DNA from: Acidobacteriota bacterium
GTDB lineage: Bacteria > Acidobacteriota > Terriglobia > UBA7540
Direction of reading: 5' to 3'
Assembly: GCA_021828245.1 (NCBI GenBank)
Contig: JAKASC010000003.1
Coordinates: 1-30,443, forward strand
Length of the DNA stretch: 30,443 nucleotides
The first letter of the stretch is position 1. Every line of letters begins with the position of its first letter. Positions 24,133-30,443 of the stretch are shown piece by piece. A program made the position numbers and the translations under genes. The notes under the pieces are model-generated. The model was not told the origin of the DNA, searched no databases, and saw only the letters and a program-made list of their open reading frames with translations.

Positions 24133-24744
24133 TTAGCCGTCGTCAGGCTTCGTCTCGGAGCTCTCGGGCCTAAATCTTCCGGCCCCGGTGTCATAAGTGA
24201 ATTTCACCGTGAGGATGTAGCGACCGCCCCCGGGCGCGAGATAGGTGACCTCAACGCGCGCGAAGGGCCAATCTCCCTTGTTCAAGCGGTCGCGCATAGA
24301 CGGGTTAATAAGGATATCCGCTGAGCCCTCAATCTCCTGCTGGGGGCTGATTCCGCGAGTATCGAGCTGACAGTGTTCCATTCGGTCGGCGCCGTTCAGG
24401 ACGAACTCGACGTGAAGCTTTACGACCGATGCCGGCAGCGCCCCAAAATTTTTCACCCGCCAATGAGTTAGCCACTCCTTCCGGTCCGCCCGGTCGCGCG
24501 ATTGGATGGTGAATACAGGCACGTCGAGGTAGGGACGATGGAGGGCCGCGGCAATATCAGCGGATACCTTGGCGGCGTCTGCCGCCATTTTTGCCGCGTC
24601 TGCTGAGCGCTTTGTAGCCGACCACAGACGGCAGGTAACGAAAACGTATATCGCGGTCATTATTGCGATGAAGGCAGCGGATATTGCCTGAACCTCAGCG
24701 GAGTGCGTTTGCAACCACTTCGCGCAACTCGCCCAGCTCGTCAT
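24133..24744 (-). CDS. Membrane-anchored protein of unknown function (203 aa)
   Basis: The ATG at 24744 follows AGGAGAGG, while the longer frame upstream lacks protein-like sequence. Residues 17-40 form one membrane helix (AISAAFIAIMTAIYVFVTCR). An Ala/Lys-rich helical repeat follows, KRSADAAKMAADAAKVSADI, likely a short coiled coil. From residue 70 there is a soluble beta-rich domain beginning with ALHRPYLDVPVF. This arrangement is common among uncharacterised bacterial proteins. It lies 131 bases after the restriction-modification gene on the same strand; cotranscription is possible. No function can be assigned. Confidence 0.65.
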   Translation of the reverse strand: MTSWASCAKWLQTHSAEVQAISAAFIAIMTAIYVFVTCRLWSATKRSADAAKMAADAAKVSADIAAALHRPYLDVPVFTIQSRDRADRKEWLTHWRVKNFGALPASVVKLHVEFVLNGADRMEHCQLDTRGISPQQEIEGSADILINPSMRDRLNKGDWPFARVEVTYLAPGGGRYILTVKFTYDTGAGRFRPESSETKPDDG

Positions 24745-24875
24745 TGAAGGTTGCCTCTCCTGCGTTCCGGCGGCGAAATGACCAAGCCGGAGGGAACGCC
24801 CCACATCGCTGCATTGTAACGCGGCTCTGTGAGCGGCGTATTTGTTCACTCCAGGTCGCCGGCCATAGCCCACCG

Positions 24876-27800
24876 CTACAGAATTTTCAGCGCCTTGCGA
24901 ATTTCGTCGAGCTCCGTGTCCGTCAGTCCCCAAAGCTGGGCGGCAGCGCGGTCCACTTGGTCCTCGACCTCGGCCAGTTCGCGACGGAGGGCTTCGGCGT
25001 CATCTGGTGCGGCGGTGTCCCCACCGCCGCCCGTAGCGCCCGCCTTCAGGCGGGCATCCTCATCCTGTTCCGACCTGAAAGTCGGCGCTACGTGCAGCCG
25101 CGCCGTCAATTCATGCCCCCGCTGCGAGAGTTCAGCCACCTTCACGTGCAGAGGGTTAGCGCCGTCGAATTTCGGGACAGCGATGTGTTCCAGCACGTGC
25201 GGCGAAGGGTGCAGCGCAACATAGCCTCTCACCACCATGGCCGATATTGACGAATTGAGAAGTCCACATATGAAGTGCGCCTCGCTCTCGGCGTGACAAG
25301 GGACAAAAATGAGCGTGTGGTCGGGAATTGTTACCTTTGCTTGCATCAGCTTCGCAGCAGTGGCCGAGGAAACACCAGCCTCGAACCGCTCAGAAACTTC
25401 CCGCCAGACAACTTTGTACGGGGCGAGCGTGTAAGGGCCGACGTTGTACATGGAATAGAACGGGTCTTTTTTCGGGTCGAAATATTTGCGGTAGCCGGAA
25501 CGCTTGCGCAGCGCGGGTTCAAATTGCTTGAAGTAGCGATAGGTGTTCGGCAATTGGGTTTTCATCCACGACTCGTCGTACCCAGTGCGCTTTTCGGGGT
25601 CTTGGCTCAGGATGATGTAAGCGGAAGGGGCGGCGCGCCACCGCTCCACGTCACGCCCGCGCAAGAGCGGGTAAATCAAGTCTGGCTCAATCGGATGCTG
25701 CGCCGTCTTTATCTTGATTTTCCCGACCTCGCCCATGTTTTCGACCGTAAGAAGACCGTCCGGTCTCCGCTCGGTCACGCTCACCCAGTAAACACCGTTG
25801 AGCCAGGTGCAGCTTCCGGCCCAACCCTTGTACGCCGACCTGCCGCCCGCTTTTCGTACGGCAATGACGGCACCGGCGGGCACGGTGAGCCAGGGGGAAG
25901 TAGGCTTGGTCGGCTCGACCGGCTGGGCCACCAAATGCAGGCGGTCGGTGAGCGCCAGGGCTTGATTGATCTCGGCGTCATAAGGGACTGTGCCGTTCTT
26001 GCTTTTCCAGAGGTGATAGGCTACGGGATAAGTCGTCCGCTCGTCCTTCTGAAGGACGACGGTCGCTGTGCGATTGGCCGCGCCTTCAAAGGGCTTGAGT
26101 TCCGTCATGTCGTCGGCAGCGATAACCTTCACGGGCGCGCCGCTGCCAAGCTTGAACCGCCGGAAGCCATCCCCCGCCCCACGTGTCTTGAAAACCGTCT
26201 GAGTGATCACGAAGCCGAGCCTTGCGCCCTTATCCAAGTAGTTGTCCATGGCCGCATAAGCAAACAGCATGGCAAAATCCTTTTTGCCCCCGCCGAGGCG
26301 AGCCGCATGTCCCTTGAGTGAAAACAGTCCGTACTTGTGCCACAGCTTGGCCGTGGCGCTTCGATACTCGCTCGCCAGCGATTCCCAGTTAATCCACGGC
26401 GGGTTGCCGGCGATGTAATCGAATCTACCCTTGAAGAGCGGGGCGAAGGCGTTTTTGAGCCAGCGCGCCCAAATGCCGTTGCGGTTCTGCTTTTCGAGCT
26501 TGCGGATGTGCTCAAAAAGCGCCGTCAGTCCCTCGAACGTCGCATGGTGGGTGACGGCGAGTTCCCGTTTGGCGCGGTTCAGAAATTCTCGCGCCGAATA
26601 ATCCCCGCGCGCGCACTGCTCCAGCAGAGCGGCGAGCTTTTCCATTTGGCCGGAAGTGACGATTTCACCCGGAATCTCAAACTCGCCAGCGGCCGTCGGA
26701 ATTCGGTAGCCCTTGCCGAAAAGTTCCGCGTATTCGGAAGGCGTCAGCACGGAGTCGCACATATAGACGGGGATTTCTATGGGGCGGACGTAGCGGACGA
26801 GCTCGCCCATGGCCAGCAGAAAATTCGTGCGGGCGGCGATGACGGCGATGGGGTTCAAATCGAATCCGCACAGGTTTTCGAGGATTTTCTTGGCGACGGT
26901 TTCGGCGTCAATCGGCGGGTCGTGCTGCAACGCCCATTCCTTCATTCGCCGGATGGCGAGAACGAGAAATGTGCCGGAGCCGCACGCGGGATCGAGTAGC
27001 CGTTTATCCAAGTCGCCCGTGTATCCAAGCTGGTTGAGCAGGTGTTCGCCCAGCCAATCGGGAGTGTAGAATTCCCCCAAATCATGCCGCAGCTTTTTGG
27101 GGACAAGATATTGATAGAGCTTTTTCAACAAGTCGCGGCTCTGCTCGGGCGCGAGATAGGGCGTGCGGGGGTCGAACTGCACGAGCGCCCGGAGCATGGT
27201 GCGCAATTCTTCCGCCAGCGGCTTGTCCCATACGCTCAGGTACCACGAGAAGAAGTCGCCTTCTAGGAAATTGTTGATTCCTTGCCCCGCAAACAGGCCA
27301 CCGTCTTCGAGGTCTTTCAGCGCCTTGCGAAAATCTTCGGGCGGGGCGGAAACCAGCGGCGCTATAAACGACTGCATCATGGCGCCGCGTTGCAAGGTCA
27401 TCACCTCCGCCGCGAGCAACTTCATGAGCAGAGCGAAGTAAGTGTGAACGCAGAAAAGGAATTCCTTGAGCTTGGGAACGGCCTGGACGCCGAACTGCTT
27501 GCCAAGGGCGCGGGCGTCCGCCTCTGCCCTGCCGATATCCTGACCGTAAACGATGCCGAAGATGCGCTGCCATTCAGCGAAGAAAGTTTCAACGCGCCGG
27601 TTGCCGGCCTTTCGCACCTTCTCGTAAAGCGTGCCAATGACGGCCTGGGCGATGCCAGCCTTGGGGCCGAACGTTTCGGCGAGCGCCTCGGGCGTGAGCG
27701 GCAGGCGAGCGAGCGAATGAAGATAACCGAGAAAGGTTCCGACGCTCTCCCCGGTGATGGGATGAGGGCCGTCAACGTAGAAATCCTGGGTCCTTGATTC

Positions 27801-28250
27801 AGGAAAGAAAGCCATTTGAGGGGAGAGCTTCTTGGGTGGAATGAATGGGGCGGCGTCCTTGCCCCGGTAGCGGACAAAAACGATCTGACGTCCGTCCAGA
27901 CCGATGCCCACCATCCTTTTGAGGGCGGCGGTGGACTGATGCCCGTGGCGCTGCGCTTCCTCCGTAAGGTATTGGCGAAGCTGGCGCAAACATTCGTCGA
28001 GGCCCGCCGGCTTCGCGAGCTTTCCGGGACGCTCATACTCAATGATGACGTTGCCGTGCAGCGCGTCCTGAATGCCACCGAGTTGGGTCGCGTGGCCGTA
28101 ACGGTCGAGCGTGGCGCCAGGGATTTTGGGGAGAAATGGGTCCAGCAGCTTTTCAACTTTGACTTGCAGGTCCATCTCGCTTTCGGCAGTGTCAGCCAGA
28201 CGGCGAATCGCCTCAGCCAGGTCCTCGACGCCTTGCGCATGCTCGGTCAT
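24876..28250 (-). CDS. Single-polypeptide restriction-modification enzyme (type IIG-like), adenine-N6 methyltransferase (1124 aa)
   Basis: Defence enzyme combining cleavage, methylation and DNA recognition in one chain. The N-terminal region (about 25-130) contains QDALHGNVIIEYERPGKL, resembling the PD-(D/E)xK-like domain of these enzymes, though the expected ExK reads E71-Y-E73. The methylase core has FYTPDWL at 394-400, motif I DPACGSGTF at 420-428, GFDLNPIAV at 462-470 and catalytic motif IV NPPW at 616-619, typical of adenine-N6 enzymes. The C-terminal half, with LLRGRDVERW and HTLIFVP, fits a target-recognition region, and coiled-coil-like sequence ends the protein. No separate restriction or specificity gene is nearby. 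TATAAT lies only eight bases before ATG 28250 with no ribosome-binding site, suggesting a leaderless message. A palindromic repeat is embedded in the coding region at 25033-25091. Confidence 0.9.
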   Translation of the reverse strand: MTEHAQGVEDLAEAIRRLADTAESEMDLQVKVEKLLDPFLPKIPGATLDRYGHATQLGGIQDALHGNVIIEYERPGKLAKPAGLDECLRQLRQYLTEEAQRHGHQSTAALKRMVGIGLDGRQIVFVRYRGKDAAPFIPPKKLSPQMAFFPESRTQDFYVDGPHPITGESVGTFLGYLHSLARLPLTPEALAETFGPKAGIAQAVIGTLYEKVRKAGNRRVETFFAEWQRIFGIVYGQDIGRAEADARALGKQFGVQAVPKLKEFLFCVHTYFALLMKLLAAEVMTLQRGAMMQSFIAPLVSAPPEDFRKALKDLEDGGLFAGQGINNFLEGDFFSWYLSVWDKPLAEELRTMLRALVQFDPRTPYLAPEQSRDLLKKLYQYLVPKKLRHDLGEFYTPDWLGEHLLNQLGYTGDLDKRLLDPACGSGTFLVLAIRRMKEWALQHDPPIDAETVAKKILENLCGFDLNPIAVIAARTNFLLAMGELVRYVRPIEIPVYMCDSVLTPSEYAELFGKGYRIPTAAGEFEIPGEIVTSGQMEKLAALLEQCARGDYSAREFLNRAKRELAVTHHATFEGLTALFEHIRKLEKQNRNGIWARWLKNAFAPLFKGRFDYIAGNPPWINWESLASEYRSATAKLWHKYGLFSLKGHAARLGGGKKDFAMLFAYAAMDNYLDKGARLGFVITQTVFKTRGAGDGFRRFKLGSGAPVKVIAADDMTELKPFEGAANRTATVVLQKDERTTYPVAYHLWKSKNGTVPYDAEINQALALTDRLHLVAQPVEPTKPTSPWLTVPAGAVIAVRKAGGRSAYKGWAGSCTWLNGVYWVSVTERRPDGLLTVENMGEVGKIKIKTAQHPIEPDLIYPLLRGRDVERWRAAPSAYIILSQDPEKRTGYDESWMKTQLPNTYRYFKQFEPALRKRSGYRKYFDPKKDPFYSMYNVGPYTLAPYKVVWREVSERFEAGVSSATAAKLMQAKVTIPDHTLIFVPCHAESEAHFICGLLNSSISAMVVRGYVALHPSPHVLEHIAVPKFDGANPLHVKVAELSQRGHELTARLHVAPTFRSEQDEDARLKAGATGGGGDTAAPDDAEALRRELAEVEDQVDRAAAQLWGLTDTELDEIRKALKIL
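25033..25091. repeat. Palindromic repeat unit inside the restriction-modification gene
   Basis: The 59-bp unit begins GTAGCGCC and ends GGCGCTAC, an 8-bp inverted pair. Inside are two hairpins: GCCCGCC-TTCA-GGCGGGC at 25038-25055 and CCGAC-N6-GTCGG at 25070-25085. It resembles the intergenic REP-like units often seen in acidobacterial genomes (from memory). Here it is read in frame as part of VAPTFRSEQDEDARLKAGAT, a low-conservation linker before the last coiled coil. No second copy was seen in the window. Confidence 0.6.
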
Positions 28251-28258
28251 TGCGCCGC

Positions 28259-28264
28259 ATTATA
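28259..28264 (-). promoter_or_regulatory. -10 element (TATAAT) just before the restriction-modification start codon
   Basis: The consensus TATAAT ends eight bases before the ATG at 28250, so transcription would begin at or next to the start codon. No good -35 is present at 16-18 bases. The lack of a ribosome-binding site agrees with leaderless translation. Confidence 0.45.
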
Positions 28265-28429
28265 CACGCTCTTTCCCGCAACCGGCACCTGCGCTCAGGG
28301 GCGGGAACGGCGTTGCGGGCTCTGTGGGGACAGCGAATGCTCTTGGCAGCGGATGAGACCACACGGGTTTGAAGGGCCTTGATAAGTAGGTCGTCAGGGG
28401 TGCAGCGAGCGGCTCCCCCGAGCCCCCGT

Positions 28430-28532
28430 CGGCGGCGGCGTTCACCAGAAGAATCTGGCCCTCACCGCCGAGGATCAGAACCGCGTCGGGAAGCCATTCG
28501 AAGATGTTGGGAATTGATGATGGCTCATCCAT
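28430..28532 (-). pseudogene. Fragment of a PAS-domain protein
   Basis: About 30 residues, IFEWLPDAVLILGGEGQILL followed by VNAAAD, match the beginning of a PAS sensory domain. After that the frame (to 28260) has no resemblance to the rest of the domain and lacks any kinase or output module. No good ribosome-binding site precedes the ATG at 28532. I regard it as a remnant of a sensor gene broken next to the restriction-modification gene. Confidence 0.5.
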
Positions 28533-28598
28533 GCGCCGCACCGCAAGCCTCGAGATCATATTAGCAGGCTCTCCGACTCCTTGCGGCCGAGCTTTGCC

Positions 28599-29402
28599 TC
28601 AGCCGTCGGCGACGGGCTTTTCGGTTCGGAGGCGAGGCTGATGGCGGCCGAAGAACTGCTTGAGAACGCGGAGCACGTTTTCAACCTCCAGATTCTCGGC
28701 GACGGCCGCCTCCCGCAGGCTCAAAGAGCGGGGCGGATCTTTCACCCGCGCCAAAGTGCTCAATCCCGTGTCAATCAACAGAGCCCGCGTGCGCGGAAAG
28801 CTCGTCACAAACCAATAGAGCGGCAATTCAGCGCTGAGCGAATCCGGCTCAAGCCAGGCCGGAGGCGCTTGTCGGAGCGTGAGTGCCAGGTTGGCGGCGA
28901 AGACCAGCACGGCGCTCAATTCAATGAAGGCGGAAATCGGCAGGATGGGCCAGACGGCTGCGCCCGGAGGCGAGGAATAGGCAAAAGCTTCGGTGGCTAC
29001 GCGCATCAGGCATCCGGCCGTCAGCAGCCAAAGGCTCGCGGCCATCAGGCGCGTGCTGTACAGCTCACGCCCGCCGAGAAAGGCCGGCAACATGCGCGGG
29101 GCCAGCGCAAAAATCAGCGTGGCAATGAATCCCACCGTGAGCGCGTGCCGGGAAGCGCCGCCCAGGCCGGTGATTCGTGGAAGTGCGTCTGCTATTACAG
29201 CGAGTGCCGCGGCTGCGACAAGCCATCCATAAGAAATGCGAATGAACAGTGGATATCGCTGGTAAATGTAAAGAAGCTTCGCCGGCCTCGCTGGATGATG
29301 GAAGATGCGCAGGGCGTACACGGCCGCCAACGTCGCGACCAGCGCCAGGACGTCAGTCATCCAAAACCGAAACGTGAAGGCGCTCAGGACGGTCAAGGCG
29401 AG
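28599..29402 (-). pseudogene. nnrS: NnrS family membrane protein, C-terminal part (gene split by an insertion)
   Basis: NnrS proteins are heme- and copper-binding inner-membrane proteins linked to nitric-oxide stress. This part encodes the second half. It begins in helix ALTVLSAFTFRFWM and continues through ALRIFHHPARPAKLLY and the family block SRHALTVGFIATLIFALAPR. The C-terminal extension has SLREAAVAENLEVENVLRVL, similar to small DUF1858-type domains. The frame continues upstream to an ATG at 29486, but those residues come from inserted DNA. The missing N-terminal half is at 30231-30443 on the same strand. Joining the two after removing 29403-30235 restores one uninterrupted frame across WRLGLVASALALTVLSAF. 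Confidence 0.82.
29398..29402. repeat. Left copy of 5-bp direct repeat GCGAG
   Basis: Identical to 30231-30235. The flanking bases differ on both sides, so the repeat is exactly five bases. It falls within the nnrS codons for Leu-Ala and is interpreted as a target-site duplication. Confidence 0.6.
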
Positions 29403-29403
29403 C

Positions 29404-29511
29404 GCCGGGCAAAAGTTCAGTATCACCGCAGACGACCTCGACAACATCGTCCGCAACTTCAGGAAGAAGTCCAACCATACGGTCAACGTGGATTACGAGC
29501 ACGCCTCGGAA
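29404..29511 (+). pseudogene. Fragment resembling the N-terminus of a Mu-like phage protease (gpI)
   Basis: The plus frame reads KFSITADDLDNIVRNFRKK followed by SNHTVNVDYEHASE, close to the start of Mu-like prophage I proteases, where a PxDLxxxVxNF segment is followed by a conserved VDYEHAS. Only about 35 residues are present and the usual 20-25 residues before them are missing. The frame then runs antisense into the minus-strand regulator gene and ends at 29580. It begins at the insertion boundary, so it is a captured or deleted piece rather than an active gene. Confidence 0.45.
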
Positions 29512-29755
29512 ATTCCCCCAACGCCGCTTCTCTCGTCTCCCGCTTTGCCTCCACCCACTCCATCAACTCGTCCATCGTAATGGGTGGCTCGCCGTCGGGG
29601 AGCATCTGATTGAGCACCCCGCGCATCCCGACCAGCATTCGTGGAGACGGTTCCCTCCTCCCGTTTCTGATGGCGCTGATGTAGCTGGCGTCCACGCCAA
29701 TTTCGGCGGCGAGTTCCCGCTGCGGAATCAAGTCCATCAATATATCGATCCTCAT
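29483..29755 (-). CDS. XRE-type helix-turn-helix regulator (90 aa)
   Basis: Small DNA-binding protein. The helix-turn-helix lies at about residues 12-38: RELAAEIGVDASYISAIRNG followed by RREPSP, with the characteristic xxISxIxNGRRxP recognition helix. The C-terminal 40 residues are charged and helical (MDELMEWVEAKRETRE). ATG at 29755 lies seven bases after a candidate -10 (TATTTG), so the message may be leaderless; a second in-frame ATG at 29737 is possible. It is divergent from the second regulator across 128 bases, the layout of phage repressor/Cro-type switches. Its C-terminal coding region overlaps the antisense phage-protease fragment. Confidence 0.8.
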   Translation of the reverse strand: MRIDILMDLIPQRELAAEIGVDASYISAIRNGRREPSPRMLVGMRGVLNQMLPDGEPPITMDELMEWVEAKRETREAALGEFPRRARNPR

Positions 29756-29762
29756 ACTCTAC

Positions 29763-29791
29763 CAAATACCATAGGTTGTGGTGTTTGTCAA
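29763..29791 (-). promoter_or_regulatory. Candidate promoter of the minus-strand XRE gene
   Basis: TTGACA (29791-29786) and TATTTG (29768-29763) have 17 bases between them on the minus strand. The -10 ends seven bases before the ATG at 29755. Confidence 0.45.
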
Positions 29792-29803
29792 GTTTCGTCC
29801 GCT

Positions 29804-29817
29804 CCCCACCGGTGGGG
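29804..29817. promoter_or_regulatory. 14-bp perfect palindrome CCCCACCGGTGGGG between the divergent regulators
   Basis: It sits midway between the two outward-facing promoters, upstream of both -35 hexamers. That is a suitable place for an operator controlling both regulator genes. Confidence 0.45.
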
Positions 29818-29839
29818 GGAAAATAGTTGAATTTTCCAC

Positions 29840-29868
29840 TTGACACGTATGCAACACCGTGCTAGTCT
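29840..29868 (+). promoter_or_regulatory. Candidate promoter of the plus-strand XRE gene
   Basis: TTGACA at 29840-29845 and TAGTCT at 29863-29868 are spaced by exactly 17 bases. The start codon at 29884 is 15 bases further, with AGGG just before it, giving a very short leader. Confidence 0.55.
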
Positions 29869-29883
29869 CTCCGCAGGGTCACG

Positions 29884-30204
29884 ATGTCAAAGCCATCAGC
29901 CAACCGCAGCACCGATCTCAGAGCTATCCTCAAGATAATGAACGAGAAATCCCTATCCTACCGTGACGTCGGAGCGGTGGCTGGGGTAAGTGCCGGGCAG
30001 GTGTGGAGGGTGTTGAATGGAGAGTCCAATCCCACCTTTGGAACCCTCAAAGGGATTGCGTTGGGATTGGGTATTACGGTCGAGAGGCTGACGGAGCTAC
30101 TGGGTATCGAGTGGGAGGCGAGTGGGGGTGGTCCTGGTGGGGGTGGGGTTGGGGGTGGTGGCGGCGGGGGTCGTGGTGGTGGGACCGGAGTCGGGCGTGT
30201 GTAG
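29884..30204 (+). CDS. XRE-type helix-turn-helix regulator with Gly-rich tail (106 aa)
   Basis: Residues 8-78 form a compact Cro/CI-type domain: RAILKIMNEKSLSYRDVGAV followed by AGVSAGQVWRVLNGESNPTF, with the recognition helix at SAGQVWRVLNGE, then LKGIALGLGITVERLTELLG. The last 25 residues are almost entirely glycine, encoded by the G-rich tract 30124-30170, and are unlike any known regulator tail. This suggests the original C-terminus was lost at the insertion boundary. It is divergent from the other regulator. It probably controls the small element or a lost phage region; the target is unknown. Confidence 0.78.
   Translation: MSKPSANRSTDLRAILKIMNEKSLSYRDVGAVAGVSAGQVWRVLNGESNPTFGTLKGIALGLGITVERLTELLGIEWEASGGGPGGGGVGGGGGGGRGGGTGVGRV
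30124..30170 (+). repeat. G-rich tract with G-quadruplex potential
   Basis: Runs of four to five guanines at 30124-30128, 30139-30143, 30145-30148, 30151-30155 and 30166-30170 are separated by short loops. Single-stranded plus-strand DNA or RNA could fold into a quadruplex. It lies within the last codons of the regulator, close to the right end of the insertion. Confidence 0.6.
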
Positions 30205-30230
30205 CCGCGTACATGTGTATAGCCGACTCC

Positions 30231-30235
30231 GCGAG
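30231..30235. repeat. Right copy of 5-bp direct repeat GCGAG
   Basis: Matches 29398-29402. The inserted sequence ends immediately to its left and nnrS N-terminal coding sequence resumes to its right. Confidence 0.6.
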
Positions 30236-30443
30236 AGCCGACGCGACCAGACCGAGTCTCCAATTATCGGACCCTACGCCAACCCACCATCGCCAAGCGA
30301 CGCCCACTGTCCACAGCGCCCATACCGTCCAAACCGCTCCGAATTTCTTCAGCGTCCAGCCGCGAAATTTGGGCAGCGCGTAGAGTGAAATGCCCAGAAT
30401 AAAACTGCCCACCCATCCTAAGAGCTGCGCTTGACCGTGAGCC
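30231..30443 (-). pseudogene. nnrS: NnrS family membrane protein, N-terminal part, continuing beyond the right edge
   Basis: The minus-strand frame enters from the edge with HGQAQLLGWVGSFILGISLY and ALPKFRGWTLKKFGAVW. The His-containing motif before the glycine-rich helix is conserved in NnrS and probably helps bind heme. The frame stays open to WRLGLVASALA at the GCGAG repeat, after which it enters inserted sequence. The start codon is outside the window. If translated, the product would be a truncated protein of this half plus about 50 unrelated residues. Confidence 0.8.

Larger units (their letters stand above)
29403..30230. mobile_element. 828-bp insertion in nnrS with phage-related content and divergent XRE regulators
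   Basis: Bounded by the 5-base direct repeat GCGAG at 29398-29402 and 30231-30235. Excision with one copy rejoins nnrS in frame. Inside are a piece resembling a Mu-type phage protease, two divergently transcribed helix-turn-helix genes with their promoters, and a G-rich tract at the right end. A 5-bp duplication is typical of Mu-like and Tn3-like transposition. No transposase gene and no terminal inverted repeats are visible, so the mechanism is unknown. It may be a defective or non-autonomous element; a chimeric assembly must also be considered. Confidence 0.65.

Noticed and set aside
25275..26321. 348-codon plus-strand frame opposite the restriction-modification gene
   Set aside because: The opposite strand carries the conserved methyltransferase. 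The antisense product is Arg/Gly/Val-rich with no motif.
29403..30230. Terminal inverted repeats or TG...CA ends of a Mu-type transposon
   Set aside because: The left end begins CGCCGGGC and the right end, read inward, GGAGTCGG; these are not inverted copies and do not begin with TG.
1..30443. CRISPR arrays, tRNA or rRNA genes
   Set aside because: No regularly spaced repeats, and no cloverleaf or ribosomal sequence was recognised by eye. A covariance-model search would be needed to exclude small RNAs.

Overview
The window looks like a chromosomal segment of an Acidobacteriota-type bacterium. This is inferred from two very large Oar-like TonB-dependent receptors with an N-terminal carboxypeptidase-regulatory domain, the GC-rich sequence, and a mix of plant-polysaccharide use with membrane respiratory enzymes. 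No rRNA, tRNA or CRISPR array is visible, so the taxonomic call rests on gene style only.

Bases 1-11580 (all minus strand) form a carbohydrate-uptake block: a receptor running off the left edge, a PPi/ATP-type phosphofructokinase, an ACS-type major facilitator, a GH3 glycosidase and a second complete receptor. The 12-bp sequence ATATCAGATACC lies just upstream of a plausible promoter for each receptor, which suggests a shared regulator. Between this block and the next lies a decayed N-terminal piece of a GH39-like glycosidase.

Bases 12460-20393 are the respiratory core. A minus-strand membrane-anchored pentaheme cytochrome c diverges from a tight plus-strand operon. The operon encodes a Tat-exported molybdopterin oxidoreductase, a four-cluster ferredoxin subunit with a C-terminal membrane helix, a cytochrome b fused to a YeeE/YedE sulfur-transport domain, a second YeeE/YedE half protein, and a membrane-anchored rhodanese-like protein. 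That last protein has lost its catalytic Cys; its only Cys lies at the C-terminal end of a proline-rich tail. The last three genes overlap by ATGA. Together they suggest a periplasmic sulfur-compound oxidoreductase coupled to thiosulfate or sulfur-carrier transfer. The substrate and the direction of the reaction cannot be read from the sequence.

Bases 20804-24744 (minus) hold small redox and sulfur genes: an AhpD-like protein, a ferredoxin-NADP reductase-like flavoprotein, a decayed MmgE/PrpD start, a single-domain rhodanese interrupted by an in-frame UGA exactly where relatives have the second Cys of a CxCP motif (followed at once by a stable hairpin, so possibly selenocysteine), a small membrane protein, a degenerate receiver protein and a membrane-anchored hypothetical protein.

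Bases 24876-30443 form an accessory region: a single-polypeptide restriction-modification enzyme whose reading frame has absorbed a palindromic repeat, a PAS fragment, and an NnrS gene cut in two by an 828-bp insertion. The insertion is flanked by a 5-bp direct repeat (GCGAG). Removing it and one repeat copy restores the NnrS frame exactly. It carries a fragment resembling a Mu-type phage protease and two divergent XRE-type regulators, with no transposase.
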